DNA from: Rhipicephalus microplus
Lineage: Eukaryota; Arthropoda; Arachnida; Ixodida; Ixodidae
Direction: 5' to 3'
Length of the DNA stretch: 64,000 bases
NCBI RefSeq assembly: GCF_043290135.1
Contig: NW_027464602.1
Location: forward strand, 2,418,001 to 2,482,000
In this document: positions 42,901-56,750 of the stretch, piece by piece
Layout: each line of letters begins with the position of its first letter
Numbering within the stretch: position 1 is the first letter of the stretch
Made by a program: the position numbers and the translations under genes
The notes under the pieces: model-generated
Seen by the model: only the letters and a program-made list of their open reading frames with translations
Told to the model about the DNA's origin: nothing
Databases searched by the model: none

Positions 42901-45900
42901 AGCTATCAGCACAAAGAAAAAAAACGCCGCACCACCACCGGGTGGGCTCGAACCTCCAACCTTTCGGTTAACAGCCGATCGCGCAAGCCAATTGCGCCAC
43001 GGAGACAGTCCTGCTCCACTCTCACCACCATCAGAACATATCTTCAAAGCTATCGGCCCAAAGAAAAAAAGCACCGCACCACCGGGTGGGCTCGAACCTC
43101 CAACCTTTCGGTCAACAGGTAATCGCGCTAGCCAATTGCGCCACGGAGACAGTCCTGCTCCACTCTCACCACCATCAGAACATATCTTCAAAGCTATCAG
43201 CACAAAGAAAAAAAAGCGGCACACCATCACCGCGTGGGCTCGAACCTCCAACCTTTCGGTTAACAGCCGATCGCGCTAGCCAACTGCGCCACGGAGACAG
43301 TCGTGCTCCACTCTCGTCACCATCAGAACATATCTTCAAAGCTATTAGCCCAAAGAAAAAAAAGCGCCGCACCACCTCCGGGTGGGCTCGAACCTCCAAC
43401 CTTTCGGTTAACAGCCGATCGCGCTAGCCTATTGCCCCACGGAGACAGTCGTGCTCCACTCTCACCACCGTCAGAACATTTCTTCAGAGCTATCACCCCA
43501 AAGAAAAAAAGAGCCGCAGCACCACCGCGTGGGCTCGAACCTCCAACCTTTCGGTTAACAGCCGATCGCGCTAGGCGATTGGGCCACGAAGACAGTCCTG
43601 CTGCACTCTCACCACCATCAGAACATATCTTCACACTATCAGAGCAAAAAACAGCGCCGCACCACCACCGGGTGGGCTCGAAACTCCAACCTTTTGGTTA
43701 ACAGCCGATCGCGCTTGCCCATTGCGCCACGGGGACAGTCTTGCTCCACTCTCACCACCACCAGAACATATCTTCAAAGCTATCAGCCCAAAGAAAAAAA
43801 AGCGCCGCACCACCACCGGGTGGGCTCGAACCTTCAACCTTTCGGATAACAGCTGATCGCACTCGCCAATTGCGCCACGGAGGCAGTCGTGCTCCACTCT
43901 TACCACCATCAGAACATATCTTCAAAGCTATCAGCACAAAGAAAAAAAAAGCGCCGCACCACCACCGGGTGGGCTCGAACCTCCAACCTTTCGGTTAACA
44001 GCCGATCGCGCTAGCCCATTGCGCCACGGAGATAGCCTTGCTCCACTCTCAACACCATCAGAACATATCTTCAAAGCTATTAGCGCAAAGAAAAAAAGCG
44101 CCGCACCTCCACCGGGTGGGCTCGAACCTCCAACCTTTCGGTTAAAAGCCGATCGCGCTAGCCATTCGCGCCACGAAGACAGTCCTGCTCCACTTTCACC
44201 ACCATCAGAACATATCTTCAAAGCTATTAGTGCAAAGTAAAAAGCAACACACCATTCCCGGGAGGGCTCAAAACTCAAACCCTTCGGTTTACAGCTGATC
44301 GCGCTAGCCCATTGCGCCACGAGGACAGTCTTGCTCCACTCTCACCACCATCAGAACATATCTTCAAAGCTATCAGCACAAAGAAAAAAAAAGCGCCGCA
44401 CCACCACCGGGTGGGCTCGAACCTCCAACCTTTCGGTTAACAGCCGATTGCGCAAGCCAATTGCGCCACGGAGACAGTCCTGCTCCACTCTCACCACCAT
44501 CAGAACATATCTTCAAAGCTATCAGCCCAAAGAAAAAAAGCACCGCACCACCACGGGGTGGGCTCGAACTTCCAACCTTTAGGTTAACAGCCAATCGCGC
44601 TAGCCAATTGCGCCACGGAGACAGTCCTGCTTCACTCTCACCACCATCAGAACATATCTTCAAAGCTATCAGCACAAAGAAAAAAAGCGCCACACCATCA
44701 TCGGGTGGGCTCGAACCTCCAACCTTTCGGTTAACAACCGATCGCGCAAGCCAATTGCGCCACGGAGACAGTCCTGCTCCACACTCACCACCGTCAAAAC
44801 ATTTCTTCAGAGCTATCACCCCAAAGAAAAAAAAGCGCCGCAACACCACCGGGTGGGCTCGAACCTCCAACCTTTCGGTTAACAGCCGATCGCGCTAGCC
44901 AATTGCCCCACGGAGACAGTCCTGCTTCACTCTCACCACCATCAGAACATATATTCAAAGCTATTAGCGCAAAGAAAAAAAGCGCCGCGCCACCAGCGGG
45001 TGGGCTCGAACCTCCAACCTTTCGGTTAACAGCCGATTGCGCAAGCCAATTGCGCCACGGAGACAGTCCTGCTCCACTCTCACCACCATCAGAACATATC
45101 TTCAAAGCTATCAGCCCAAAGAAAAAAAGCGCCGCGCCACCACCGGGTGGGCTCGAACCTCCAACCTTTCGGTTAACAGCCGATCGCGCTAGCCAATTGC
45201 GCCACGGAGACAGTCCTGCTCCATTTTCACCACCATCAGAACATATCTTCAAAGCTAATAGTGCAAAGAAAAAAGCGCCACACCATCACCGGGTGGGCTC
45301 GAACCTCCAACCTTTCGGTTAACAGCCGATCGCGCAAGCCAATTGCGCCACGGAGACAGTCCTGCTCCACTCTCACCACCGTCAAAACATTTATTCAGAG
45401 CTATCACCCCAAAGGAAAAAAAGCGCCGCACCACCACCGCGAGGGCTCGAAACTCCAACCTTTCGGTTAACAGCCGATCGCGCTAGTCCATTGCGCCACG
45501 GACACAGTCTTGCTCCACTCTCACCACCATCAGAACATATCTTCAAAGCTATCAGCACAAAGAAAAAAAAAGCGCCGCACCACCACCGGGTGGGCTCGAA
45601 CCTCCAACCTTTCGGATAAAAGCCGATTGCGCAAGCCAATTGCGCCACGGAGACAGTCCTGCTCCACTCTCACCACCATCAGAACATATCTTCAAAGCTA
45701 TCAGCCCAAAGAAAAAAAGCGCCGCGCCACCACCGGGTGGGCTCGAACCTCCAACCTTTCGGTTAACAGCCGATCGCGCTTGCCCATTGCGCCACGGAGA
45801 CAGCCTTGCTCCACTCTCAACACTATCAGAACATATCTTCAAAGCTATTAGCGCAAAGAAAAAAAGCGCCGCGCCACCACCGGGTGGGCTCGAACCTCCA

Positions 45901-47050
45901 ACCTTTCGGTTAACAGCCGATCGCGCTAGCCAATTGCGCCACGGAGACAGTCCTGCTCCATTTTCACCACCATCAGAACATATCTTCAAAGCTAATAGTG
46001 CAAAGAAAAAAGCGCCACACCATCACCGGGTGGGCTCGAACCTCCAACCTTTCGGTTAACAGCCGATCGCGCAAGCCAATTGCGCCACGGAGACAGTCCT
46101 GCTCCACTCTCACCACCGTCAAAACATTTATTCAGAGCTATCACCCCAAAGAAAAAAAAGCGCCGCACCACCACCGGGAGGGCTCGAAACTCCAACCTTT
46201 CGGTTAACAGCCGATCGCGCTAGTCCATTGCGCCACGGACACAGTCTTGCTCCACTCTCACCACCATCAGAACATATCTTCAAAGCTATCAGCGCAAAGA
46301 AAAAAAAGCGCCGCACCACCACCGGGTGGGCTCGAACCTCCAACCTTTCGGTTAACAGCCGATTGCGCTAGCCCATTGCGCCACGGAGACAGTCTTGCTC
46401 CCTTCTCACCACCATCAGAACATATCTTCAAAGCTATCAGCCCAAAGAAAAAGAAGCGCCGCACCACCACAGGGTGGGCTCGAACCTCCAACCTTTCGGT
46501 TAACAGCCGATCGCACTAGCCAATTGCGCCACGGAGACAGTCGTGCTCCACTCTTACCACCATCAGAACATATCTTCAAAGCTATCAGCGCAAAGAAAAA
46601 AGCAACACACCACTCCCGGGAGGGCTCGAACCTCCAACTTTTGGGTTAACAGCCGATCGCGCTGGCCAATTGCGCCACGGAGACAGTCCTGCTGCACTCT
46701 CACCACCATTAGAACATATCTTTCAATCTATCAGCCCAAGGAATAAAAAGCGCCGACACCACCGGGTGGGCTCGAACCTCCAACCTTTTGGTTAACGGCC
46801 GATCGCGCTAGCCAATTGCGCCACGGAGACAATCGTGCTCCACGCTCACCACCATCAGAACATATCTTCAAAGCTATCAGTGCAAAGAAAAAAGCAACAC
46901 ACCACTCCCGGGAGGGCTCGAAACTCCAACCTTTCGGTTAACAGCCCATCGCGCTAGCCCATTGCGCCACGGAGACAGTCTTGCTCCACTCTCACCACCA
47001 TCAGAACATATCTTCAAAGCTATCAGCGCAAAGAAAAAAAAGTGCCGCAC

Positions 47051-47124
47051 CACCACCGGGTGGGCTCGAACCTCCAGCCTTTCGGTTAATGGCCGATCGC
47101 GCAAGCCAATGGCGCCACGGAGAC
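47051..47124 (-). pseudogene. tRNA-like unit with AUU anticodon and C33
   Basis: The loop reads CCATTAA, so the anticodon would be ATT (still Asn by wobble rules). Invariant U33 is C, which would spoil the anticodon turn. The same form recurs near 49735, 53276, 56360, 58420, 60918 and 63857. Confidence 0.6.
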
Positions 47125-48664
47125 AGACATGCTCCACTCTCACCACCATCAGAACATATCTTCAAACCTATCAGCCCCCAAAAAAGCACCGCACCACCAC
47201 CGGGTGGGCTGGAACCTCCAACCTTTCGGTTAACAGCCAATCGCGTTAGCCAATTGTGCCGCGGAGACAGTCCTGCTCCACTCTCACCAACATCAGAACA
47301 TATCTTCAAAGCTATCAGCACAAAGAGAAAAAAGCGCCGCACCACCACCGGGTGGGCTCGAAACTCCAACCTTTCGGTTAACAGCCGATCGTGCTAGCCA
47401 ATTGCGCCATGGAGACAGTCCTGCTCCACTCTCACCACCATCAGAACATATCTTCAAAGCTATTACCACAAAGAAAAAAGCAACACACCACTCCTGGGAG
47501 GGCTCGAAACTCCAACCTTTCGGTTAACAGCCGATCGCGCTAGCCTATTGCGCCACATAGACAGCCTTGCTTCACTCTCAACACCATCAGAACATATCTT
47601 CAAAGCTAATAGCGCAAAGAAAAAAAGCGCCGCACCACCACCGGGTGGGCTTGAACCTCCAACCTTTCGGTTAACAGCCGATCGCGCTAGCCAATTGCGC
47701 CACGGAAACAGTCCTGCTCCACTCTCACCACCATCAGAACATATCTTCAAAGCTATTAGTGCAAAGAAAAAAGCAGCACACCACTCCCGGGAGGACTCGA
47801 AACTCCAACCTTTCGGTTAACAACCGATCGCGCTAGCCCATTGCGCCACGGGGACAGTCTTGCTCCACTCTCGCCACCATCAGTACATATCTTCAAAGCT
47901 ATCAGCACAAAGAAAAAAAACGCCGCACCACAACCGGGTGGGCTCGAACCTCCAACCGTTCAGTTAACAGCCGATCGCGCTAGCCCATTGCGCCACGGGG
48001 ACAGTCTTGCTCCACTCTCACCACCATCAGAACATATCTTCAAAGCTATCAGCACAAAGAGAAAAAAGCGCCGCACCACCACCGGGTGGGCTCGAAACTC
48101 CAACCTTTCGGTTAACAGCCGATCGCGCTAGCCAATTGCGCCATGGAGACAGTCCTGCTCCACTCTCACCACCACCAGAACATATCTTCAAAGCTATTAC
48201 CACAAAGAAAAAAGCAACACACCACTCCTGGGAGGGCTCGAAACTCCAACCTTTCGGTTAACAGCCGATCGCGCTAGCCCATTGCGCCACGGAGACAGCC
48301 TTGCTCCACTCTCACCACCATTAGAACATATCTTTCAAGAAATCAGCCCAAAGAATAGAAAGCGCCGCGCCACCACCGGGTGGGCTCAAACCTCCAACCT
48401 TTCGGTTAACAGCCGATCGCGCTAGCCAATTGCGCCACGGAGACAGTCCTGCTCCATTTTCACCACCATCAGAACATATCTTCAAAGCTAATACTGCAAA
48501 GAAAAAAGCGCCACACCATCACCGGGTGGGCTCGAACCTCCAACATTTCGGTTAACAGCCGATCGCGCAAGCCAATTGCGCCACGGAGACAGTTCTGCTC
48601 CACTCTCACCACCGTCAAAACATTTATTCAGAGCTATCACCCCAAAGAAAAAAAAGCGCCGCAC

Positions 48665-48738
48665 CACCACCGGGAGGGCTCGAACCTCCAACCTTTCGGT
48701 TAACAGCCGATTGCGCAAGCCAATTGCGCCACGGAGAC
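48665..48738 (-). tRNA. tRNA-Asn(GUU)-like, best-paired hybrid unit
   Basis: This hybrid combines the main-type acceptor (GTCTCCG/CGGTGGT) with the fully paired T-stem GGAGG/CCTCC. It has D-stem GCGC/GCGC, anticodon arm ATCGG-CTGTTAA-CCGAA, U33, GTT and G73. Only one anticodon-stem pair and the U4-U69 acceptor pair fail. Of the units inspected, this and its copy near 54848 look closest to a functional tRNA-Asn gene. A T8 run follows on the minus strand. Confidence 0.7.
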
Positions 48739-50137
48739 AGTCCTGCTCCACTCTCACCACCATCAGAACATATCTTCAAAGCTATCAGCCCAAAAAAAAA
48801 AGCACCGCACCACCACCGGGTGGGCTCGAACTTCCAACCTTTCGGTTAACAGCCAATCGCGCTAGCCAATTGCGCCACGGAGACAGTCCTGCTTCACTCT
48901 CACCACCATCAGAACATATCTTCAAAGCTATCAGCGCAAAGAAAAAAAAGCGCCGCACCACCACCGGGTGGGCTCGAACCTCCAACCTTTCGGTTAACAG
49001 CCGATCGCGCAAGCCAATTGCGCCACGGAGACAGTCCTGCTTCACTCTCACCACCATCAGAACATATATTCAAAGCTATCAGCCCAAAGAATAGAAAGCG
49101 CCGCGCCACCACCGGGTGGGCTCGAACCTCCAACCTTTCGGTTAACAGCCGATCGCGCTAGCCCATTGTGCCACGGAGACAGCCTTGCTCCACTCTCAAC
49201 ACCATCAGAACATATCTTCAAAGCTATTAGCGCAAAGAAAAAAAGCGCCGCGCCACCACCGGGTGGGCTGGAACCTCCAACCTTTCGGTTAACAGCCAAT
49301 CGCGCTAGCCAATTGCGCCACGGAGACAGTCCTGCTCTATTTTCACCACCATCAGAACATATCTTCAAAGCTATCAGCCCAAAGAAAAAAAAGCGCCGCA
49401 CCACCACCGGGTGGGCTCGAACCTCCAACCTTTCGGTTAACAGCCGATCGCACTAGCCAATCGCGCCACGGAGACAGTCGTGCTCCACTCTTACCACCAT
49501 CAGAACATATCTTCAAAGTTATCAGTACAAAGAAAAAAGCAACACACCACTCCCGGGAGGGCTCGAAACTCCAACCTTTCGGTTAACAGCCCATCGCGCT
49601 AGCCCATTGCGCCACGGAGACAGTCTTACTCCACTCTCACCACCATCAGAACATATCTTCAAAGCTATCAGCGCAAAGAAAAAAAAGCGCCGCACCACCA
49701 CCGGGTGGGCTCGAACCTCCAGCCTTTCGGTTAATGGCCGATCGCGCAAGCCAATTGCGCCACGGAGACAGTCATGCTCCACTCTCACCACCATCAGAAC
49801 ATATCTTCAAAGCTATCAGCCCCCCCAAAAAAGCACCGCACCACCACCGGGTGGGCTGGAACCTCCAACCTTTCGGTTAACAACCAATCGCGTTAGCCAA
49901 TTGCGCCACGGAGACAGTCCTGCTCCACTCTCACCACCATCAGAACATATCTTCAAAGCTATCAGCACAAAGAGAAAAAAGCGCCGCACCACCACCGGGT
50001 GGGCTCGAAACTCCAACCTTTCGGTTAACAGCCGATCGCGCAAGCCAATTGCGCCACGGAGACAGTCCTGCTCCACTCTCACCACCGTCAAAACATTTAT
50101 TCAGAGCTATCACCCCAAAGAAAAAAAAGCGCCGCAC

Positions 50138-50211
50138 CACCACCGGGAGGGCTCGAAACTCCAACCCTTCGGTTTACAGCCGATCGCGCTAGCCCATTGC
50201 GCCACGAGGAC
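50138..50211 (-). pseudogene. tRNA-like unit with GUA (Tyr) anticodon
   Basis: The loop reads CTGTAAA, with GTA at 50175-50177, one change from GTT. The remainder is the Asn framework, with acceptor 5' GTCCTCG and a T-stem ending in a mismatch. Related copies lie near 44290, 50763, 51650 and 56944. Confidence 0.6.
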
Positions 50212-51689
50212 AGTCTTGCTCCACTCTCACCACCATCAGAACATATCTACAAAGCTATCAGCACAAAGAAAAAAAAAGCGCCGCACCACCACCGGGTGGG
50301 CTCGAACCTCCAACCTTTCGGTTAACAGCCGATTGCGCAAGCCAATTGCGCCACGGAGACAGTCCTGCTCCACTCTCACCACCATCAGAACATATCTTCA
50401 AAGCTATCAGCACAAAGAAAAAAAAAGCGCCGCACCACCACCGGGTGGGCTCGAACCTCCAACCTTTCGGTTAACAGCCGATTGCGCAAGCCAATTGCGC
50501 CACGGAGACAGTCCTGCTCCACTCTCACCACATTCAGAACATATCTTCAAAGCTATCAGCCCAAAGAAAAAAAGCGCCGCGCCAACACCGGGTGGGCTCG
50601 AACCTCCAACCTTTCGGTTAACAGCCGATTGCGCAAGCCAATTGCGCCACGGAGACAGTCCTGCTCCACTCTCACCACCATCAGAACATATCTTCAAAGC
50701 TATTAGTGCAAAGTAAAAAGCAACACACCATTCCCGGGAGGGCTCAAAACTCAAACCCTTCGGTTTACAGCTGATCGCGCTAGCCCATTGCGCCACGAGG
50801 ACAGTCTTGCTCCACTCTCACCACCATCAGAACATATCTTCAAAGCTATCAGCACAAAGAAAAAAAAAGCGCCGCACCACCACCGGGTGGGCTCGAACCT
50901 CCAACCTTTCGGATAACAGCCGATTGCGCAAGCCAATTGCGCCACGGAGACAGTCCTGCTCCACTCTCACCACCATCAGAACATATCTTCAAAGCTATCA
51001 GCCCAAAGAAAAAAAGCGCCGCGCCACCACCGGGTGGGCTCGAACCTCCAACCTTTCGGTTAACAGCCGATTGCGCAAGCCAATTGCGCCACGGAGACAG
51101 TCCTGCTCCACTCTCACCACCGTCAAAACATTTATTCAGAGCTATCACCCCAAAGGAAAAAAAGCGCCGCACCACCACCGCGAGGGCTCGAAACTCCAAC
51201 CTTTCGGTTAACAGCCGATCGCGCTAGTCCATTGCGCCACGGACACAGTCTTGCTCCACTCTCACCACCATCAGAACATATCTTCAAAGCTATCAGCACA
51301 AAGAAAAAAAAAGCGCCGCACCACCACCGGGTGGGCTCGAACCTCCAACCTTTCGGTTAACAGCCGATTGCGCAAGCCAATTGCGCCACGGAGACAGTCC
51401 TGCTCCACTCTCACCACATTCAGAACATATCTTCAAAGCTATCAGCCCAAAGAAAAAAAGCGCCGCGCCACCACCGGGTGGGCTCGAACCTCCAACCTTT
51501 CGGTTAACAGCCGATTGCGCAAGCCAATTGCGCCACGGAGACAGTCCTGCTCCACTCTCACCACCATCAGAACATATCTTCAAAGCTATTAGTGCAAAGT
51601 AAAAAGCAACACACCATTCCCGGGAGGGCTCAAAACTCAAACCCTTCGGTTTACAGCTGATCGCGCTAGCCCATTGCGCCACGAGGACA

Positions 51690-54600
51690 GTCTTGCTCCA
51701 CTCTCACCACCATCAGAACATATCTTCAAAGCTATCAGCACAAAGAAAAAAAAAGCGCCGCACCACCACCGGGTGGGCTCGAACCTCCAACCTTTCGGAT
51801 AACAGCCGATTGCGCAAGCCAATTGCGCCACGGAGACAGTCCTGCTCCACTCTCACCACCATCAGAACATATCTTCAAAGCTATCAGCCCAAAGAAAAAA
51901 AGCGCCGCGCCACCACCGGGTGGGCTCGAACCTCCAACCTTTCGGTTAACAGCCGATCGCGCTTGCCCATTGCGCCACGGAGACAGCCTTGCTCCACTCT
52001 CAACACTATCAGAACATATCTTCAAAGCTATTAGCGCAAAGAAAAAAAGCGCCGCGCCACCACCGGGTGGGCTCGAACCTCCAACCTTTCGGTTAACAGC
52101 CGATCGCGCTAGCCAATTGCGCCACGGAGACAGTCCTGCTCCATTTTCACCACCATCAGAACATATCTTCAAAGCTAATAGTGCAAAGAAAAAAGCGCCA
52201 CACCATCACCGGGTGGGCTCGAACCTCCAACCTTTCGGTTAACAGCCGATCGCGCAAGCCAATTGCGCCACGGAGACAGTCCTGCTCCACTCTCACCACC
52301 GTCAAAACATTTATTCAGAGCTATCACCCCAAAGAAAAAAAAGCGCCGCACCACCACCGGGAGGGCTCGAAACTCCAACCTTTCGGTTAACAGCCGATCG
52401 CGCTAGTCCATTGCGCCACGGACACAGTCTTGCTCCACTCTCACCACCATCAGAACATATCTTCAAAGCTATCAGCGCAAAGAAAAAAAAGCGCCGCACC
52501 ACCACCGGGTGGGCTCGAACCTCCAACCTTTCGGTTAACAGCCGATTGCGCTAGCCCATTGCGCCACGGAGACAGTCTTGCTCCCTTCTCACCACCATCA
52601 GAACATATCTTCAAAGCTATCAGCCCAAAGAAAAAGAAGCGCCGCACCACCACAGGGTGGGCTCGAACCTCCAACCTTTCGGTTAACAGCCGATCGCACT
52701 AGCCAATTGCGCCACGGAGACAGTCGTGCTCCACTCTTACCACCATCAGAACATATCTTCAAAGCTATCAGCGCAAAGAAAAAAGCAACACACCACTCCC
52801 GGGAGGGCTCGAACCTCCAACTTTTGGGTTAACAGCCGATCGCGCTGGCCAATTGCGCCACGGAGACAGTCCTGCTGCACTCTCACCACCATTAGAACAT
52901 ATCTTTCAATCTATCAGCCCAAGGAATAAAAAGCGCCGACACCACCGGGTGGGCTCGAACCTCCAACCTTTTGGTTAACGGCCGATCGCGCTAGCCAATT
53001 GCGCCACGGAGACAATCGTCCTCCACGCTCACCACCATCAGAACATATCTTCAAAGCTATCAGTGCAAAGAAAAAAGCAACACACCACTCCCGGGAGGGC
53101 TCGAAACTCCAACCTTTCGGTTAACAGCCCATCGCGCTAGCCCATTGCGCCACGGAGACAGTCTTGCTCCACTCTCACCACCATCAGAACATATCTTCAA
53201 AGCTATCAGCGCAAAGAAAAAAAAGTGCCGCACCACCACCGGGTGGGCTCGAACCTCCAGCCTTTCGGTTAATGGCCGATCGCGCAAGCCAATGGCGCCA
53301 CGGAGACAGACATGCTCCACTCTCACCACCATCAGAACATATCTTCAAACCTATCAGCCCCCAAAAAAGCACCGCACCACCACCGGGTGGGCTGGAACCT
53401 CCAACCTTTCGGTTAACAGCCAATCGCGTTAGCCAATTGTGCCGCGGAGACAGTCCTGCTCCACTCTCACCAACATCAGAACATATCTTCAAAGCTATCA
53501 GCACAAAGAGAAAAAAGCGCCGCACCACCACCGGGTGGGCTCGAAACTCCAACCTTTCGGTTAACAGCCGATCGTGCTAGCCAATTGCGCCATGGAGACA
53601 GTCCTGCTCCACTCTCACCACCATCAGAACATATCTTCAAAGCTATTACCACAAAGAAAAAAGCAACACACCACTCCTGGGAGGGCTCGAAACTCCAACC
53701 TTTCGGTTAACAGCCGATCGCGCTAGCCTATTGCGCCACATAGACAGCCTTGCTTCACTCTCAACACCATCAGAACATATCTTCAAAGCTAATAGCGCAA
53801 AGAAAAAAAGCGCCGCACCACCACCGGGTGGGCTTGAACCTCCAACCTTTCGGTTAACAGCCGATCGCGCTAGCCAATTGCGCCACGGAAACAGTCCTGC
53901 TCCACTCTCACCACCATCAGAACATATCTTCAAAGCTATTAGTGCAAAGAAAAAAGCAGCACACCACTCCCGGGAGGACTCGAAACTCCAACCTTTCGGT
54001 TAACAACCGATCGCGCTAGCCCATTGCGCCACGGGGACAGTCTTGCTCCACTCTCGCCACCATCAGTACATATCTTCAAAGCTATCAGCACAAAGAAAAA
54101 AAACGCCGCACCACAACCGGGTGGGCTCGAACCTCCAACCGTTCAGTTAACAGCCGATCGCGCTAGCCCATTGCGCCACGGGGACAGTCTTGCTCCACTC
54201 TCACCACCATCAGAACATATCTTCAAAGCTATCAGCACAAAGAGAAAAAAGCGCCGCACCACCACCGGGTGGGCTCGAAACTCCAACCTTTCGGTTAACA
54301 GCCGATCGCGCTAGCCAATTGCGCCATGGAGACAGTCCTGCTCCACTCTCACCACCACCAGAACATATCTTCAAAGCTATTACCACAAAGAAAAAAGCAA
54401 CACACCACTCCTGGGAGGGCTCGAAACTCCAACCTTTCGGTTAACAGCCGATCGCGCTAGCCCATTGCGCCACGGAGACAGCCTTGCTCCACTCTCACCA
54501 CCATTAGAACATATCTTTCAAGAAATCAGCCCAAAGAATAGAAAGCGCCGCGCCACCACCGGGTGGGCTCAAACCTCCAACCTTTCGGTTAACAGCCGAT

Positions 54601-55553
54601 CGCGCTAGCCAATTGCGCCACGGAGACAGTCCTGCTCCATTTTCACCACCATCAGAACATATCTTCAAAGCTAATACTGCAAAGAAAAAAGCGCCACACC
54701 ATCACCGGGTGGGCTCGAATCTCCAACATTTCGGTTAACAGCCGATCGCGCAAGCCAATTGCGCCACGGAGACAGTCCTGCTCCACTCTCACCACCGTCA
54801 AAACATTTATTCAGAGCTATCACCCCAAAGAAAAAAAAGCGCCGCACCACCACCGGGAGGGCTCGAACCTCCAACCTTTCGGTTAACAGCCGATTGCGCA
54901 AGCCAATTGCGCCACGGAGACAGTCCTGCTCCACTCTCACCACCATCAGAACATATCTTCAAAGCTATCAGCCCAAAAAAAAAAGCACCGCACCACCACC
55001 GGGTGGGCTCGAACTTCCAACCTTTCGGTTAACAGCCAATCGCGCTAGCCAATTGCGCCACGGAGACAGTCCTGCTTCACTCTCACCACCATCAGAACAT
55101 ATCTTCAAAGCTATCAGCGCAAAGAAAAAAAAAGCGCCGCACCACCACCGGGTGGGCTCGAACCTCCAACCTTTCGGTTAACAGCCGATCGCGCAAGCCA
55201 ATTGCGCCACGGAGACAGTCCTGCTTCACTCTCACCACCATCAGAACATATATTCAAAGCTATCAGCCCAAAGAATAGAAAGCGCCGCGCCACCACCGGG
55301 TGGGCTCGAACCTCCAACCTTTCGGTTAACAGCCGATCGCGCTAGCCCATTGTGCCACGGAGACAGCCTTGCTCCACTCTCAACACCATCAGAACATATC
55401 TTCAAAGCTATTAGCGCAAAGAAAAAAAGCGCCGCGCCACCACCGGGTGGGCTGGAACCTCCAACCTTTCGGTTAACAGCCAATCGCGCTAGCCAATTGC
55501 GCCACGGAGACAGTCCTGCTCTATTTTCACCACCATCAGAACATATCTTCAAA
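51690..55553. repeat. Higher-order repeat copy (partner 45507-49370)
   Basis: Near-identical copy at offset 6183-6184. A visible difference is GCTCGAACCTCCAACATT near 48533 against GCTCGAATCTCCAACATT near 54716. The one-base change of offset comes from an A-run. Confidence 0.8.
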
Positions 55554-55560
55554 GCTGATA

Positions 55561-56750
55561 GTGCAAAGAAAAAAGCGCCACACCATCACCGGGTGGGCTC
55601 GAACCTCCAACCTTTCGGTTAACAGCCGATCGCGCAAGCCAATTGCGCCACGGAGACAGTCCTGCTCCACTCTCACCACCGTCAAAACATTTATTCAGAG
55701 CTATCACCCCAAAGAAAAAAAAGCGCCGCACCACCACCGGGAGGGCTTGAAACTCCAACCTTTCGGTTAACAGCCGATCGCGCTAGTCCATTGCGCCACG
55801 GACACAGTCTTGCTCCACTCTCACCACCATCAGAACATATCTTCAAAGCTATCAGCGCAAAGAAAAAAAAGCGCGGCACCACCACCGGGTGGGCTCGAAC
55901 CTCCAACCTTTCGGTTAACAGCCGATTGCGCTAGCCCATTGCGCCACGGAGACAGTCTTGCTCCCTTCTCACCACCATCAGAACATATCTTCAAAGCTAT
56001 CAGCCCAAAGAAAAAAAAGCGCCGCACCACCACCGGGTGGGCTCGAACCTCCAACCTTTCGGTTAACAGCCGATCGCACTAGCCAATCGCGCCACGGAGA
56101 CAGTCGTGCTCCACTCTTACCACCATCAGAACATATCTTCAAAGTTATCAGTACAAAGAAAAAAGCAACACACCACTCCCGGGAGGGCTCGAAACTCCAA
56201 CCTTTCGGTTAACAGCCCATCGCGCTAGCCCATTGCGCCACGGAGACAGTCTTACTCCACTCTCACCACCATCAGAACATATCTTCAAAGCTATCAGCGC
56301 AAAGAAAAAAAAGGGCCGCACCACCACCGGGTGGGCTCGAACCTCCAGCCTTTCGGTTAATGGCCGATCGCGCAAGCCAATTGCGCCACGGAGACAGTCA
56401 TGCTCCACTCTCACCACCATCAGAACATATCTTCAAAGCTATCAGCCCCCCCAAAAAAGCACCGCACCACCACCGGGTGGGCTGGAACCTCCAACCTTTC
56501 GGTTAACAACCAATCGCGTTAGCCAATTGCGCCACGGAGACAGTCCTGCTCCACTCTCACCACCATCAGAACATATCTTCAAAGCTATCAGCACAAAGAG
56601 AAAAAAGCGCCGCACCACCACCGGGTGGGCTCGAAACTCCAACCTTTCGGTTAACAGCCGATCGTGCTAGCCAATTGCGCCATGGATACAGTCCTGCTCC
56701 ACTCTCACCACCATCAGAACATATCTTCAAAGCTAATAGTGCAAAGAAAA
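55561..56750. repeat. Higher-order repeat copy (about 1.2 kb; partner near 57622-58800)
   Basis: Unit order and variants recur at offset 2061 bp, including the CCCCCCCAAAAAAGC linker variant and the GATCGTGC unit. Confidence 0.65.

Larger units (their letters stand above)
45507..49370. repeat. Higher-order repeat copy (about 3.86 kb; partner 51690-55553)
   Basis: All unit variants in this block recur at an offset of 6183-6184 bp. Between the two copies lies a stretch with its own 886-bp (six-unit) tandem duplication (about 50.0-50.8 kb against 50.85-51.7 kb). Confidence 0.8.
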
